Below, piece after piece: positions 1-8,020 of a stretch of DNA of 64,000 bases. Numbering within the stretch: the stretch's first letter is position 1; each line of letters opens with the position of its first letter. The notes under the pieces are model-generated. The model saw only the letters and a list, made by a program, of their open reading frames with translations. It searched no databases and was not told the DNA's origin. The DNA is taken from assembly GCF_900109605.1 (NCBI RefSeq), contig NZ_FOAM01000002.1, positions 310,001-374,000 on the forward strand, given 5' to 3'. Made by a program: the position numbers and the translations under genes. The stretch is from Xaviernesmea oryzae (lineage in GTDB: Bacteria > Pseudomonadota > Alphaproteobacteria > Rhizobiales > Rhizobiaceae).

Positions 1-2476
1 CCTTGCCGCCTCGGCCTGACGTGCGGAAATCATAGGTCGACGAGCGCTTGCCGAAGCCCTTTTCAGACACGGTGAGAACGAACTGCTCACGTGCCTTCAG
101 CTCCTCATAGCGCGTGTCGGGAAGCTGACCTTCCTCGGTGACCTCTTCGCCAACAAGGGCGATCTCCTCGTCCTCGCCGGTCGTCTGGCGCCGTTCGGCA
201 GCAGCGCGCTTGAGATAGGCGGCGCGTTCCCAGGGCTCGGCATCGACATGGCCGACGATGGTCATGGAGATGATCCGATCGCCCTCGCCCAGCGAAATGC
301 CGCGCACGCCAATCGAATTGCGGCCGGCAAAGACGCGCACATCATCAACGGGGAAACGGATGCACTGGCCAAGTGCCGTCGTCAGCAGCACATCGTCATG
401 CTCGGTGCAGGTCTCGACCGAGAGGATTTCGTCGCCCTCTTCATCGAGTTTCATGGCGATCTTGCCATTACGGTTGACCTGCACGAAGTCCGACAGCTTG
501 TTGCGGCGAACCGTGCCGCGCGTTGTGGAGAACATGACGTCGAGGTTTTCCCAGGACGCTTCGTCTTCCGGCAGCGGCATGATCGTGGTGATGCGCTCGC
601 CGGGTTCCAGCGGCAGCATGTTGATCAGCGCTTTGCCCTTGGACTGCGGCGTGCCGATCGGCAGGCGCCAGACCTTTTCCTTGTAGACGATGCCGCGCGA
701 GGAGAAGAACAGAACCGGTGTGTGCGTATTGGCGACGAACAGGCGGTTGACGAAATCCTCGTCGCGCGTGGCCATGCCGGAGCGGCCCTTGCCGCCGCGC
801 CGCTGGGCGCGATAGGTCGTCAGCGGCACGCGCTTGATATAGCCGAGATGCGAGACGGTCACGACCATGTCCTCGCGCGCGATCAGATCCTCGTCGTCCA
901 TGTCCGGACCGCCTTCGACGATCTCGGTACGGCGCGGCGTGCCGAACTCCTCGCGTACGGCGGTCAGCTCGTCCTTGACGATCTGCATGATGCGCAGGCG
1001 CGAACCCAGGATTTCCAGATAGTCACGGATCTCCGCGCCGATCGTGTTGAGCTCGTCACCGATCTCATCGCGGCCAAGCGCCGTCAGGCGGGCGAGGCGC
1101 AATTCGAGGATCGCGCGCGCCTGCTCTTCCGACAGATTATAGGTTCCATCGTCGTTGATGCGGTGGCGCGGATCGTCGATCAGGCGGATCAGCGATTCGA
1201 CGTCGGCCGCCGGCCAGCGGCGGGTCATCATCTGCTCGCGCGCGGTCGCCGGATCCGGCGCCTCGCGGATCAGCTTGATCACCTCATCGATATTGGCGAC
1301 TGCGATGGCAAGACCGACCAAAACATGAGCCCGCTCGCGCGCCTTGCGCAGGAGGAACTTGGTGCGGCGAGAAACAACGTCCTCACGGAAGGCGACGAAG
1401 GCGCGCAGCATGTCGAGCAGCGTCATCTGCTCCGGCTTGCCGCCGTTCAGCGCCACCATGTTACAGCCGAAGGAGGTCTGCAGCGGCGTGTAGCGATAGA
1501 GCTGGTTGAGAATGACCTCGGCATTGGCGTCGCGCTTCAGCTCGATCACGACCCGGTAGCCCTGGCGGTCGGACTCGTCGCGAATGTCGGAGATGCCTTC
1601 AATGCGCTTGTCGCGCACCAGCTCGGCCATCTTCTCGATCATCGTCGCCTTGTTCACCTGATAGGGAACCTCGGTGATGATGATCTGCTCGCGGTCGCCA
1701 CGCATCGGCTCGACGGTCGCACGCCCACGCATGATCACCGAGCCGCGTCCGGTCTCATAGGCCGAGCGGATGCCCGAGCGGCCCAGAATGAAGGCGGCGG
1801 TCGGGAAATCCGGGCCGGGAATGATTTCCATCAGCTGGTGCAGTTCGAGCGCCGGATCGTCGATCAGCGCGATGCAGCCATTAATGACCTCGCCCAGATT
1901 GTGCGGCGGGATATTGGTGGCCATGCCGACCGCGATGCCGCCGGCACCGTTGACCAAGAGGTTCGGGAACTTAGCCGGCACGACGACAGGCTCGGAGAGC
2001 GTGCCGTCGTAATTGTCGCGAAAATCGACGGTCTCCTTGTCAAGATCGTCGAGCAGCGCGTGGGCGGCCTTTTCCAGGCGGCATTCGGTATAGCGTTCGG
2101 CTGCCGGCGGATCGCCGTCGATCGAGCCGAAATTGCCCTGACCGTCGATCAGCGGCAGGCGCAACGACCACGGCTGTGCCATGCGGGCCAGCGCGTCATA
2201 GATCGCGAGATTGCCGTGCGGATGGTACTTACCCATCACGTCGCCGGTCACGCGGGCGCATTTGACGTATTTCTTGTTCCAGTCGATGCCGAGCTCGGAC
2301 ATGCCGTAGAGAATGCGGCGATGGACCGGCTTCAATCCATCCCGCACATCGGGCAGCGCGCGGCTGACGATGACGCTCATTGCATAGTCGAGATAGGAGC
2401 GCTGCATCTCGTCCATGATGGAGATGGGCTCGATGCCTGGCGTATCCTTGCCGCCGGGTGTGCTTTGGTCAGTCAC
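1..2476 (-). CDS. gyrA: DNA gyrase subunit A (3' end beyond window)
   Basis: Breakage-reunion subunit of DNA gyrase, which introduces negative supercoils together with GyrB. About 825 residues are visible; the end of the C-terminal beta-pinwheel domain lies beyond the left edge. The N-terminal part carries [20 protein letters not shown], the catalytic Tyr at residue 129 in AERYTE (E. coli Tyr122), and QRDR residues [13 protein letters not shown] with Leu90 at the E. coli Ser83 position and Asp94 at Asp87. The start is GTG at 2476: an in-frame TGA lies three codons upstream (2485-2483) and no ATG fits, so MTDQSTPGG is the likely N-terminus. No strong Shine-Dalgarno sequence precedes it. Divergent from marC. 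Identification is certain. Confidence 0.97.
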   Translation of the reverse strand, partial: MTDQSTPGGKDTPGIEPISIMDEMQRSYLDYAMSVIVSRALPDVRDGLKPVHRRILYGMSELGIDWNKKYVKCARVTGDVMGKYHPHGNLAIYDALARMAQPWSLRLPLIDGQGNFGSIDGDPPAAERYTECRLEKAAHALLDDLDKETVDFRDNYDGTLSEPVVVPAKFPNLLVNGAGGIAVGMATNIPPHNLGEVINGCIALIDDPALELHQLMEIIPGPDFPTAAFILGRSGIRSAYETGRGSVIMRGRATVEPMRGDREQIIITEVPYQVNKATMIEKMAELVRDKRIEGISDIRDESDRQGYRVVIELKRDANAEVILNQLYRYTPLQTSFGCNMVALNGGKPEQMTLLDMLRAFVAFREDVVSRRTKFLLRKARERAHVLVGLAIAVANIDEVIKLIREAPDPATAREQMMTRRWPAADVESLIRLIDDPRHRINDDGTYNLSEEQARAILELRLARLTALGRDEIGDELNTIGAEIRDYLEILGSRLRIMQIVKDELTAVREEFGTPRRTEIVEGGPDMDDEDLIAREDMVVTVSHLGYIKRVPLTTYRAQRRGGKGRSGMATRDEDFVNRLFVANTHTPVLFFSSRGIVYKEKVWRLPIGTPQSKGKALINMLPLEPGERITTIMPLPEDEASWENLDVMFSTTRGTVRRNKLSDFVQVNRNGKIAMKLDEEGDEILSVETCTEHDDVLLTTALGQCIRFPVDDVRVFAGRNSIGVRGISLGEGDRIISMTIVGHVDAEPWERAAYLKRAAAERRQTTGEDEEIALVGEEVTEEGQLPDTRYEELKAREQFVLTVSEKGFGKRSSTYDFRTSGRGGK

Positions 2477-2514
2477 TATCGATCACGATCTTCGTTTTGA
2501 GAATCATGGGCCGA

Positions 2515-2544
2515 GTTATAGCCCATGGGGTCGGCGGGCGCCAA
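2515..2544 (-). promoter_or_regulatory. Putative gyrA promoter
   Basis: On the minus strand, TTGGCG (2544-2539) and TATAAC (2520-2515) are separated by 18 bp, resembling a housekeeping sigma factor promoter. Transcription would start near 2508, leaving only about 30 nt of leader before the GTG at 2476. Read by eye only. Confidence 0.4.
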
Positions 2545-2572
2545 TTTGACCCGCCGGTTATAAACAGCAAAG

Positions 2573-2586
2573 GCCGTATTTACGGC
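2573..2586. repeat. Short dyad GCCGTA-TT-TACGGC
   Basis: Six-base arms with a 2-base centre lie between the divergent gyrA and marC genes. Position and symmetry would suit an operator; no binding protein can be named. Confidence 0.35.
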
Positions 2587-2846
2587 AGTTTTACAGTGTT
2601 TTGCGGCCATAAAGGCCAAAATCGAGCGCTCGCTGGGGGCAAAGAGACATAGGCTCGGAAAATGGGCCGGTGTTCAGGTGTCTCGCCTCAAATAAGCGCT
2701 TGCCAATCCGATCGCAAGGCCTGCGACACAGCGGTCATCGAGCCTCAAACCGGCCGAAACACGCGAGCGTTCTCGATTTTTCCCTGCGTCGTCCTGCAAT
2801 CCACGTCATAGTCTCGTCTTACCATTGCGACCCGACGGAGACGCCG

Positions 2847-3479
2847 ATGAACGAGATCGACCACCTGACAAACGCGCTGACGACGATTCTCGTGACCATC
2901 GATCCGCCCGGGCTTGCGCCGATCTTCCTGACGCTGACCAATGGTCTTTCACGGACAGACCGGCGGCATGTGGCGCGCCAGGGCGCTCTGATCGCCTTCG
3001 GCATCCTCGCCACCTTCGCGCTGTTCGGCAACGGCATTCTCGGCGCTCTCGGCATTTCCATCGGCGCCTTTCGCATCGCCGGCGGTCTCCTGCTGTTCTG
3101 GATCGCCTTCGAGATGATTTTCGAGAAGCGCAACGAACGCAAGGAGAAGACGGGAGAAACCGCAACGACACGCGACCACATCCAGAACATCGCGGTCTTC
3201 CCGCTTGCCCTGCCTCTGATCGCCGGACCCGGCGCAATATCGGCCACGGTGCTCTTGTCCGGTACCTTCGCCGGCACATGGCAGCGGGTCGAGCTGCTGC
3301 TCGTGCTCGCCTTTTCGCTTCTGATTCTCTACGGCGCGCTGGTCGTCGCCGAGCGGATCGACCGCTTTCTCGGCGCCACCGGCCGCGCGATTCTGACCCG
3401 GCTTCTCGGCGTGCTGCTGGCTGCACTGGCGGTGCAATTCGTCGTGGACGGCATTCGCTCGGTGTTTCTCGTGCCGTGA
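2847..3479 (+). CDS. MarC family integral membrane protein
   Basis: A 210-residue polytopic inner-membrane protein of the MarC (UPF0056) family, whose function is unresolved; early links to multiple antibiotic resistance were not confirmed. It shows about six hydrophobic segments, the family-like IDPPGLAPIFLTLT near residue 20, and PLALPLIAGPGAISA around residues 115-130. The ATG at 2847 was chosen because MNEIDHLTNALTTI matches the family N-terminus; the open frame extends upstream to 2670 but with non-family sequence. It sits divergent from gyrA, as I recall for other rhizobia, where ssb and uvrA follow nearby; here ssb is 14 kb away. Confidence 0.9.
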   Translation: MNEIDHLTNALTTILVTIDPPGLAPIFLTLTNGLSRTDRRHVARQGALIAFGILATFALFGNGILGALGISIGAFRIAGGLLLFWIAFEMIFEKRNERKEKTGETATTRDHIQNIAVFPLALPLIAGPGAISATVLLSGTFAGTWQRVELLLVLAFSLLILYGALVVAERIDRFLGATGRAILTRLLGVLLAALAVQFVVDGIRSVFLVP

Positions 3480-3493
3480 ACGCCGACTTCTGA

Positions 3494-3521
3494 ACAGGCG
3501 GGCCTGCCAAGTCCCGCCTGT
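3494..3521. terminator. Hairpin between convergent marC and parE
   Basis: A perfect 9-bp stem (ACAGGCGGG at 3494-3502, CCCGCCTGT at 3513-3521) with a 10-nt loop lies between convergent marC and parE. No U-tract follows on either strand, so it is at best a weak bidirectional terminator. Confidence 0.4.
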
Positions 3522-3533
3522 CCGGCTTGACTG

Positions 3534-3824
3534 TCAAGAGCTTTCGAAGCGCTGTTGGTCAGTGTCTTGGGCGCCATGCAAGACACGCAAAACGACGATG
3601 CGATCACGATAGGAGCGGTAATAGATACAGCGGTTCCGGAAAGGCACGGCCCTCAGCCCGTGGAGAATATGATCCCGGGGCATGCCCGTGAAATCGACCT
3701 CGGCGATCCACGCGATCTTCGCGGTCAGGTCTTTCAGAAATGCTTCGGCGTCGTGCGGGCTGCTCTTAGCGATATAACGCCGGATCTCCCGCAGGTCCTT
3801 CAAGGCGAGCGGAGCGATGATCAA
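3534..3824 (-). CDS. parE: RelE/ParE family toxin
   Basis: Toxin of a type II toxin-antitoxin pair, 96 residues, the usual ParE length. Family features are the N-terminal LKDLREIRRYIA helix, GLRAVPFRNRCIYYRS mid-protein and the C-terminal IVVLRVLHGAQD strand typical of RelE/ParE toxins. ParE toxins usually poison gyrase; RelE members cleave mRNA; the sequence alone does not settle which applies. The first usable codon is TTG at 3824, 10 bases after the antitoxin stop, which would keep toxin synthesis below that of the antitoxin. Order (antitoxin first) and tight spacing support one operon. Convergent with marC. Confidence 0.85.
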   Translation of the reverse strand: MIIAPLALKDLREIRRYIAKSSPHDAEAFLKDLTAKIAWIAEVDFTGMPRDHILHGLRAVPFRNRCIYYRSYRDRIVVLRVLHGAQDTDQQRFESS

Positions 3825-3834
3825 GCGCTTCGAG

Positions 3835-4095
3835 CTAATGGGCTTCGCCCTCGCTCATGACGTCGCGCATCAGTTCAGCGCCGCTGCGATATTCCTTGCC
3901 GAGCCCGGCTTCAATCTCTGCGTCGGCTTCGCTAATATTCTGGCGCAATGCGCGGACGCCGTTATCGTCGTCGGCAAGCATGCGCAGTCCCGCCTTTACG
4001 GCGTCAGCTTCGGTCTTGAAGCGCCCTGTCCTGACCAGATCGGCCAGGATCGCATCATAGGGGTCGCCGAGAGAAAATGTCTTCGCCTGCGCCAT
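3835..4095 (-). CDS. parD: ParD-type antitoxin, ribbon-helix-helix
   Basis: Antitoxin of 86 residues. The N-terminal part MAQAKTFSLGDPYDAIL and the following TGRFKTEADAVKAGLRML fit the ribbon-helix-helix DNA-binding fold of ParD/CopG proteins, with conserved spacing of the basic and small residues. The acidic C-terminal tail (SEADAEIEAGLG onward) is the part that normally wraps the toxin. Antitoxins of this kind autoregulate their operon; a near-palindrome in the promoter (4123-4134) is a candidate site. First gene of the parDE pair. Confidence 0.87.
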   Translation of the reverse strand: MAQAKTFSLGDPYDAILADLVRTGRFKTEADAVKAGLRMLADDDNGVRALRQNISEADAEIEAGLGKEYRSGAELMRDVMSEGEAH

Positions 4096-4118
4096 GTGCC
4101 CTGCCCATCCATCCAGTG

Positions 4119-4148
4119 AGATTAGGCATGTCTACCACCATTTTGCAA
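4119..4148 (-). promoter_or_regulatory. Putative parDE promoter with operator dyad
   Basis: On the minus strand, TTGCAA (4148-4143) and TAATCT (4124-4119) are 18 bp apart. The 12-bp near-palindrome TAGACATGCCTA (4134-4123; 10 of 12 positions symmetrical) covers the spacer and touches the -10 box, the position expected for an autoregulating ParD dimer. Confidence 0.4.
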
Positions 4149-4239
4149 TATTCGCGACGCTCCCCTTTCAGAAGGTCGCAGGTGCGACCGCCGCCAACAC
4201 CATGTCCGTCGGCCTGTTCGTCTAGGCACTGCTGTAGCC

Positions 4240-5610
4240 TCAGCGGCGCGAGCGCCCGTCATATTGCTTGACGGTCTCGCCGCCGAAGAGCAGGCGGCGC
4301 GGGTTCTTGTCGAAATTGTTGATCGTCGTGTCCAGCGTATCGACCGTGCGGCGCGTCTCGTCCACCAGCGCCTCGATGTTGCGCAGGCCTGAGCCGGAGA
4401 AGCGGCGGATATCGTTGGCGATCGGGCCGATCTGGGCATTCAGGTTGTCGGCAACGGCGCGGAAGGAGGCGAGCGTGGCGCGGGCATCCTGCGAAATGCC
4501 GGGGCCGTCGGCGCTGCCAAGGAAGCCGTCGAGCTTGACGAGGATGCCATCGACGCGGCTGGAGGCGGCATTCAGCTTATTGGCCATCTGCGTCACATCG
4601 GTGATCGTCTGGTCGATATCGCGCTGACGGGTCGAGATGCTGTCGGCAAAGCCCGAAAGGCCGGCAATGGCAGTGCGCGCCTCGGCCGTTGCGGCAGAAA
4701 TATCGTTGACTGCATTGCCGACCTTGCTGGGATCGACGGCGGCGATCAGTGTATTGACGCGATCAAGCGCGGAATTGGCATTCTGGCCAAGGCGGTTGTA
4801 GGTGTCGGCAGTCTGGCGGAAGGAGGAAACGGTTTCGCTGACGTTGCCCGACGCCGCCGAGAGATCGTCGCTCATCTTGGCAACATTGTCGACGATGCGG
4901 CCAACCTCCGCCGGGTTGACTGCCTTGACCAAGGTCTCTGCCGAGGCCAGCGTCGAGTCGAGCCGCTGCGAGGCGGCATTGATCGACGTCGAGAGGGCGC
5001 TGACGCTTTTGAGGAATTCGTCGATCCCTTCGGCATTGTCGGCCAGCGAGCGCGAGAAGCGATCGGCATTCGAGATCGTGTTGGTCAACGGCCCACGCAC
5101 ATCGCTGACGAAGCCCTGGACGTCGCCGATCGCATCATTGGCGCGGTTGAGGATCTTGTCGGCCGTCGCCAGAAGGCTGGTGACGCTCGATTGGTCGGCC
5201 GTAATCTGGGCCGAGCTGCCCTCGTCGCGCGCCTTCTGCAGGATATTGGCATCGCCCTTGCGGCCGCCCGACAGCTCGATATAGGCCGCACCGGTCAGCC
5301 CCTGCACTTCCAGCCGCGCGGTGGTCGAGGTCAACACGGGTGCGTCGACCGAGACTTCTGTGACCGCAACAGAGTAGCGCGGATCGTTGGAATTGATCGC
5401 CAGGCTCTTGACGCTGCCGACGGGAATGCCGTTGAAGCGCACCGGCGAGCCGACGCTCAGGCCATTGGCCGAACCGGGAATGCTGACGACCAGCTCGACC
5501 ATTTCGCCCGAGCGGCCGAACTGCGACATCCAGTAGACAAAGCCGAAGGCCGCGACGATGACCGCGACGGCGAAGAATCCGACAATGGCGTAGTTGGCTT
5601 TCGTTTCCAT
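4240..5610 (-). CDS. MCE domain protein (MlaD-like substrate-binding subunit)
   Basis: Periplasmic lipid-binding subunit of an MCE-type ABC transporter, 456 residues. One N-terminal transmembrane anchor (about 7-27, YAIVGFFAVAVIVAAFGFVY), then an MCE domain (about 38-115) with SIPGSANGLSVGSPVRFNGI and the VQGLTGAAYIEL segment, then a long helical C-terminal part of about 330 residues rich in Ala, Asp and Ser with repeated SLLATADKIL-like heptads, as in PqiB/MlaD-type proteins with extended helices. The ATG at 5610 was chosen because the anchor follows directly. Last gene of the permease-ATPase-MCE operon, 73 bases after the ATPase. No auxiliary lipoprotein gene follows. Confidence 0.92.
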   Translation of the reverse strand: METKANYAIVGFFAVAVIVAAFGFVYWMSQFGRSGEMVELVVSIPGSANGLSVGSPVRFNGIPVGSVKSLAINSNDPRYSVAVTEVSVDAPVLTSTTARLEVQGLTGAAYIELSGGRKGDANILQKARDEGSSAQITADQSSVTSLLATADKILNRANDAIGDVQGFVSDVRGPLTNTISNADRFSRSLADNAEGIDEFLKSVSALSTSINAASQRLDSTLASAETLVKAVNPAEVGRIVDNVAKMSDDLSAASGNVSETVSSFRQTADTYNRLGQNANSALDRVNTLIAAVDPSKVGNAVNDISAATAEARTAIAGLSGFADSISTRQRDIDQTITDVTQMANKLNAASSRVDGILVKLDGFLGSADGPGISQDARATLASFRAVADNLNAQIGPIANDIRRFSGSGLRNIEALVDETRRTVDTLDTTINNFDKNPRRLLFGGETVKQYDGRSRR

Positions 5611-5683
5611 CTTTTCCGCTTCAGGCTCGAGAATGTCGGGGTGCGGCCGGTGCCGCCCCGTGATGCGCGTGTCGGTCACCGCC

Positions 5684-6589
5684 TCAGGGCGTGGCCGGCA
5701 CCGGCGCATCGGTCTTGCTGGCATGGTTGTCTTGTGCGTCGTCATCGCGCACGATCGACCGTGCGCGCTTGCCACGAAAATAGGATTGCACCCAAGGATC
5801 GTCGAAGGCGAGCATGTCCTCGATTGTGCCTTCAACCAGCACGCGCTTCTTGCCGAGAACGGCGATCCGGTCGCAGACGGAAAACAGGCTGTCCAGATCG
5901 TGGGTCACCATATACACGGTCAGCCCCAGCGTGTCGCGCAGTTTGGCGATCAGCTCGTCGAACTCGGCTGCGCCGATCGGGTCAAGACCCGAGGTCGGTT
6001 CATCGAGAAAGACCAGATCGGGATCGAGCGCCAGAGCGCGGGCAAGGGCCGCGCGCTTGATCATACCGCCGGAGAGTTCGGACGGATAGCGATCCGCAGC
6101 CTCGGGTTTCAGGCCGACCAGCGCAATTTTCAACATCGCCAGATCGTCCATCATCTCCTGCGAGAGATCCAGATATTCGCGCATCGGCACCTGGATGTTC
6201 TCTTTGACCGTCAGCGCTGAAAACAGGGCGCCGTGCTGGAAGAGGACGCCCAGGCGCGTGTCCAGGGCGACACGCTCTTCCTCGCTGACCTCGTCATACT
6301 CCGCGCCGAGAATGCGGATTGAGCCGGACTGGCGCGGCAGGAGGCGAAGCACGGTGCGCATCAGCACCGATTTGCCCGTGCCGGACGCGCCGACGAAGCC
6401 GAGGATCTCGCCCCGGTAGATATCGAGGTTCAGCTTGTCGAGAACGACATTGCTGCCGAAGGCGACCGTCAGGTCCTTGACCGCGAGAATGGCCTCGCGC
6501 TGGCCGTCCTTGCCGCCCGCATCACTTGGGTTGCCGGGGTTGTTGGGCGCCTGCCGCGGCTGGGTGGTTGCGTCGTGGGTTTCGGCCAA
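5684..6589 (-). CDS. ABC transporter ATP-binding protein, MlaF-like
   Basis: ATPase of the MCE lipid transporter, 301 residues. Walker A GASGTGKS at about 67-74, Q-loop in VLFQHGALFSAL, signature LSGGM near 170, Walker B VFLDEPTSGLDPIG near 190 and the H-loop VTHDLDSLF. LSGGMIKRAALARAL and LFQHGALF are typical of the MlaF branch. The start is TTG at 6589: GGGAGG (6602-6597) sits 7 nt upstream and an overlapping ATG is out of frame. The first 30 residues are a low-complexity, charged extension. It begins 13 bases after the permease stop, so co-translation is likely. Confidence 0.93.
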   Translation of the reverse strand: MAETHDATTQPRQAPNNPGNPSDAGGKDGQREAILAVKDLTVAFGSNVVLDKLNLDIYRGEILGFVGASGTGKSVLMRTVLRLLPRQSGSIRILGAEYDEVSEEERVALDTRLGVLFQHGALFSALTVKENIQVPMREYLDLSQEMMDDLAMLKIALVGLKPEAADRYPSELSGGMIKRAALARALALDPDLVFLDEPTSGLDPIGAAEFDELIAKLRDTLGLTVYMVTHDLDSLFSVCDRIAVLGKKRVLVEGTIEDMLAFDDPWVQSYFRGKRARSIVRDDDAQDNHASKTDAPVPATP

Positions 6590-6602
6590 GAAACATCCTC
6601 CC

Positions 6603-7748
6603 TTAGAAATTGATCGAGGCATAGAAGATGGCGAAAAGGCCATCGACCAGGATGACGACGAAGATCGATTTGACCACGGACTGGGTCACCTGCTTGCCGA
6701 GCGACTCGGCGCTGCCGCCGACCTTGAGCCCCTCGACGGCCGCCATCACGCCGATGATCAGCGCCATGAACGGCGCCTTGATCATGCCGGCCAGAATGGC
6801 GGAGTAATCCACGGCTTCATGCAGACGCGCGAGGAAGGTCACGAAGGTGATGCCGGAATAGGTGCGCGTGACGAGGGCGGCGCCGGCAAGGGCGGAGAAA
6901 TTGGCGATGATCGTCAAAAGCGGCAGCGAAATGGTCAGCGCCACGAGGCGCGGGAAGACCAGAATGCCGATCGGGCTCATGCCCATGACCTTCAGCGCGT
7001 CGATTTCCTCGCGCATCTTCATCGAGCCGATTTCGGCGGTGATGGCACTGCCGGACCGGCCGGCGATCATGATGGCGGTGAGCAGCACGCCGATTTCACG
7101 CAGCTGAAGAATGCCGACGAGATCGACCACGAAGAGTTCGGCGCCGAAATAGCGCAGCTGAAAGGCGCCCTGCTGGGCGATAATCGCGCCGATCAGGAAC
7201 GACATCAGCGTGATGATCGGCACGGCCTGAACGCCCATCCGGTCGATCTGGTTGATGATGGCCGCAGGCGATAGGCCGCCGCGCTTGCCGACCTTCAAAT
7301 GCGCGCCCCGCACGGCCGAGCCGAGGATGAACATCACCGCGACGATGTCTTCCCAGGTGGACATCACCACCCTGCCGACGGGCGTGAAGATGCGCTGGAA
7401 CAGCGTGCCCTTGGGGCCCTTGTCCTTTTCCGGCGGCTTGAGTTCGGTTGGCAGCGCCTCGATCAGCTCGATATATTGCTGCTTCTGGCCAACGAGCTCC
7501 ACCTTGTCGCTGCCGCCGAGCTTGCCCATGAAGCGCCGGATGGTCCAGGCGCCAAGCGTGTCGATGGCCGTGACCTCGCTGAGGTCGAAGCGGCTTTTGT
7601 CGGGCGCCTGGCCCGCCAGCTCATCCAGACGGCTGGCGACATGGGCGATGTCATTGCCCTTCCAGCTGCCGGAAAAGCGGAAGAGATGCACGCCGTCTGC
7701 ATCGTCTGGAGCGATGTCTGCCTGCTGGTGGGTCTGCTGCGGCGTCAC
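6603..7748 (-). CDS. MlaE-family permease with N-terminal STAS-like domain
   Basis: Inner-membrane permease of the MCE system, 381 residues from GTG at 7748. Residues about 15-105 form a STAS-like domain (FDLSEVTAIDTLGAWTIRRF); the rest is the MlaE domain with about five membrane segments and AGRSGSAITAEIGSMKMREE, the conserved cytoplasmic loop of the family. In E. coli the STAS protein MlaB is separate; here it is fused, as in many alphaproteobacteria. The GTG is preceded by AAGGAAG at a distance of 10-11 nt; an in-frame extension to 7991 is rich in Arg and Trp and unlike the family. First gene of the operon. Confidence 0.9.
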   Translation of the reverse strand: MTPQQTHQQADIAPDDADGVHLFRFSGSWKGNDIAHVASRLDELAGQAPDKSRFDLSEVTAIDTLGAWTIRRFMGKLGGSDKVELVGQKQQYIELIEALPTELKPPEKDKGPKGTLFQRIFTPVGRVVMSTWEDIVAVMFILGSAVRGAHLKVGKRGGLSPAAIINQIDRMGVQAVPIITLMSFLIGAIIAQQGAFQLRYFGAELFVVDLVGILQLREIGVLLTAIMIAGRSGSAITAEIGSMKMREEIDALKVMGMSPIGILVFPRLVALTISLPLLTIIANFSALAGAALVTRTYSGITFVTFLARLHEAVDYSAILAGMIKAPFMALIIGVMAAVEGLKVGGSAESLGKQVTQSVVKSIFVVILVDGLFAIFYASINF

Positions 7749-8020
7749 GAAGCGTGATTCTTCCTTGAGGGCTCTAATCGGTGGACACTCATAAACACTT
7801 AGGCCTCTCCTGTCATCGACCGAAACCGTCCACCGCTGCAACCTCCAGCAAGGTGTCGCATCTGCAACACTAGCCTTACTGTTGGGGATTTCGGCGGATG
7901 GAATGCGATTCCACGGCGCAAGCGATCGGGTTTGCGTCTGCACCGTTCGTTTCGATGCAGATCGCATGTGAGCCTTTGAGTTAATGCACAAAAGCTAAAG
8001 CGGTAGGGGCGGCGTCGAGA

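Larger units (their letters stand above)
2477..2846. other. gyrA/marC divergent intergenic region
   Basis: A 370-base spacer between two divergent genes, so it should hold both promoters. It contains a plausible gyrA promoter (2515-2544), a near-perfect dyad (2573-2586) and a 12-codon ORF (2507-2469, minus) that overlaps the gyrA GTG out of frame. No convincing marC promoter was picked out by eye. The open frame that extends marC upstream to 2670 looks non-coding. Confidence 0.6.

Noticed and set aside
248-2500. A 750-codon open frame on the plus strand
   Set aside because: It is antisense to gyrA, which is certain on the minus strand; its product has no recognisable domains and is rich in His, Arg and Asp as shadows of high-GC genes are.
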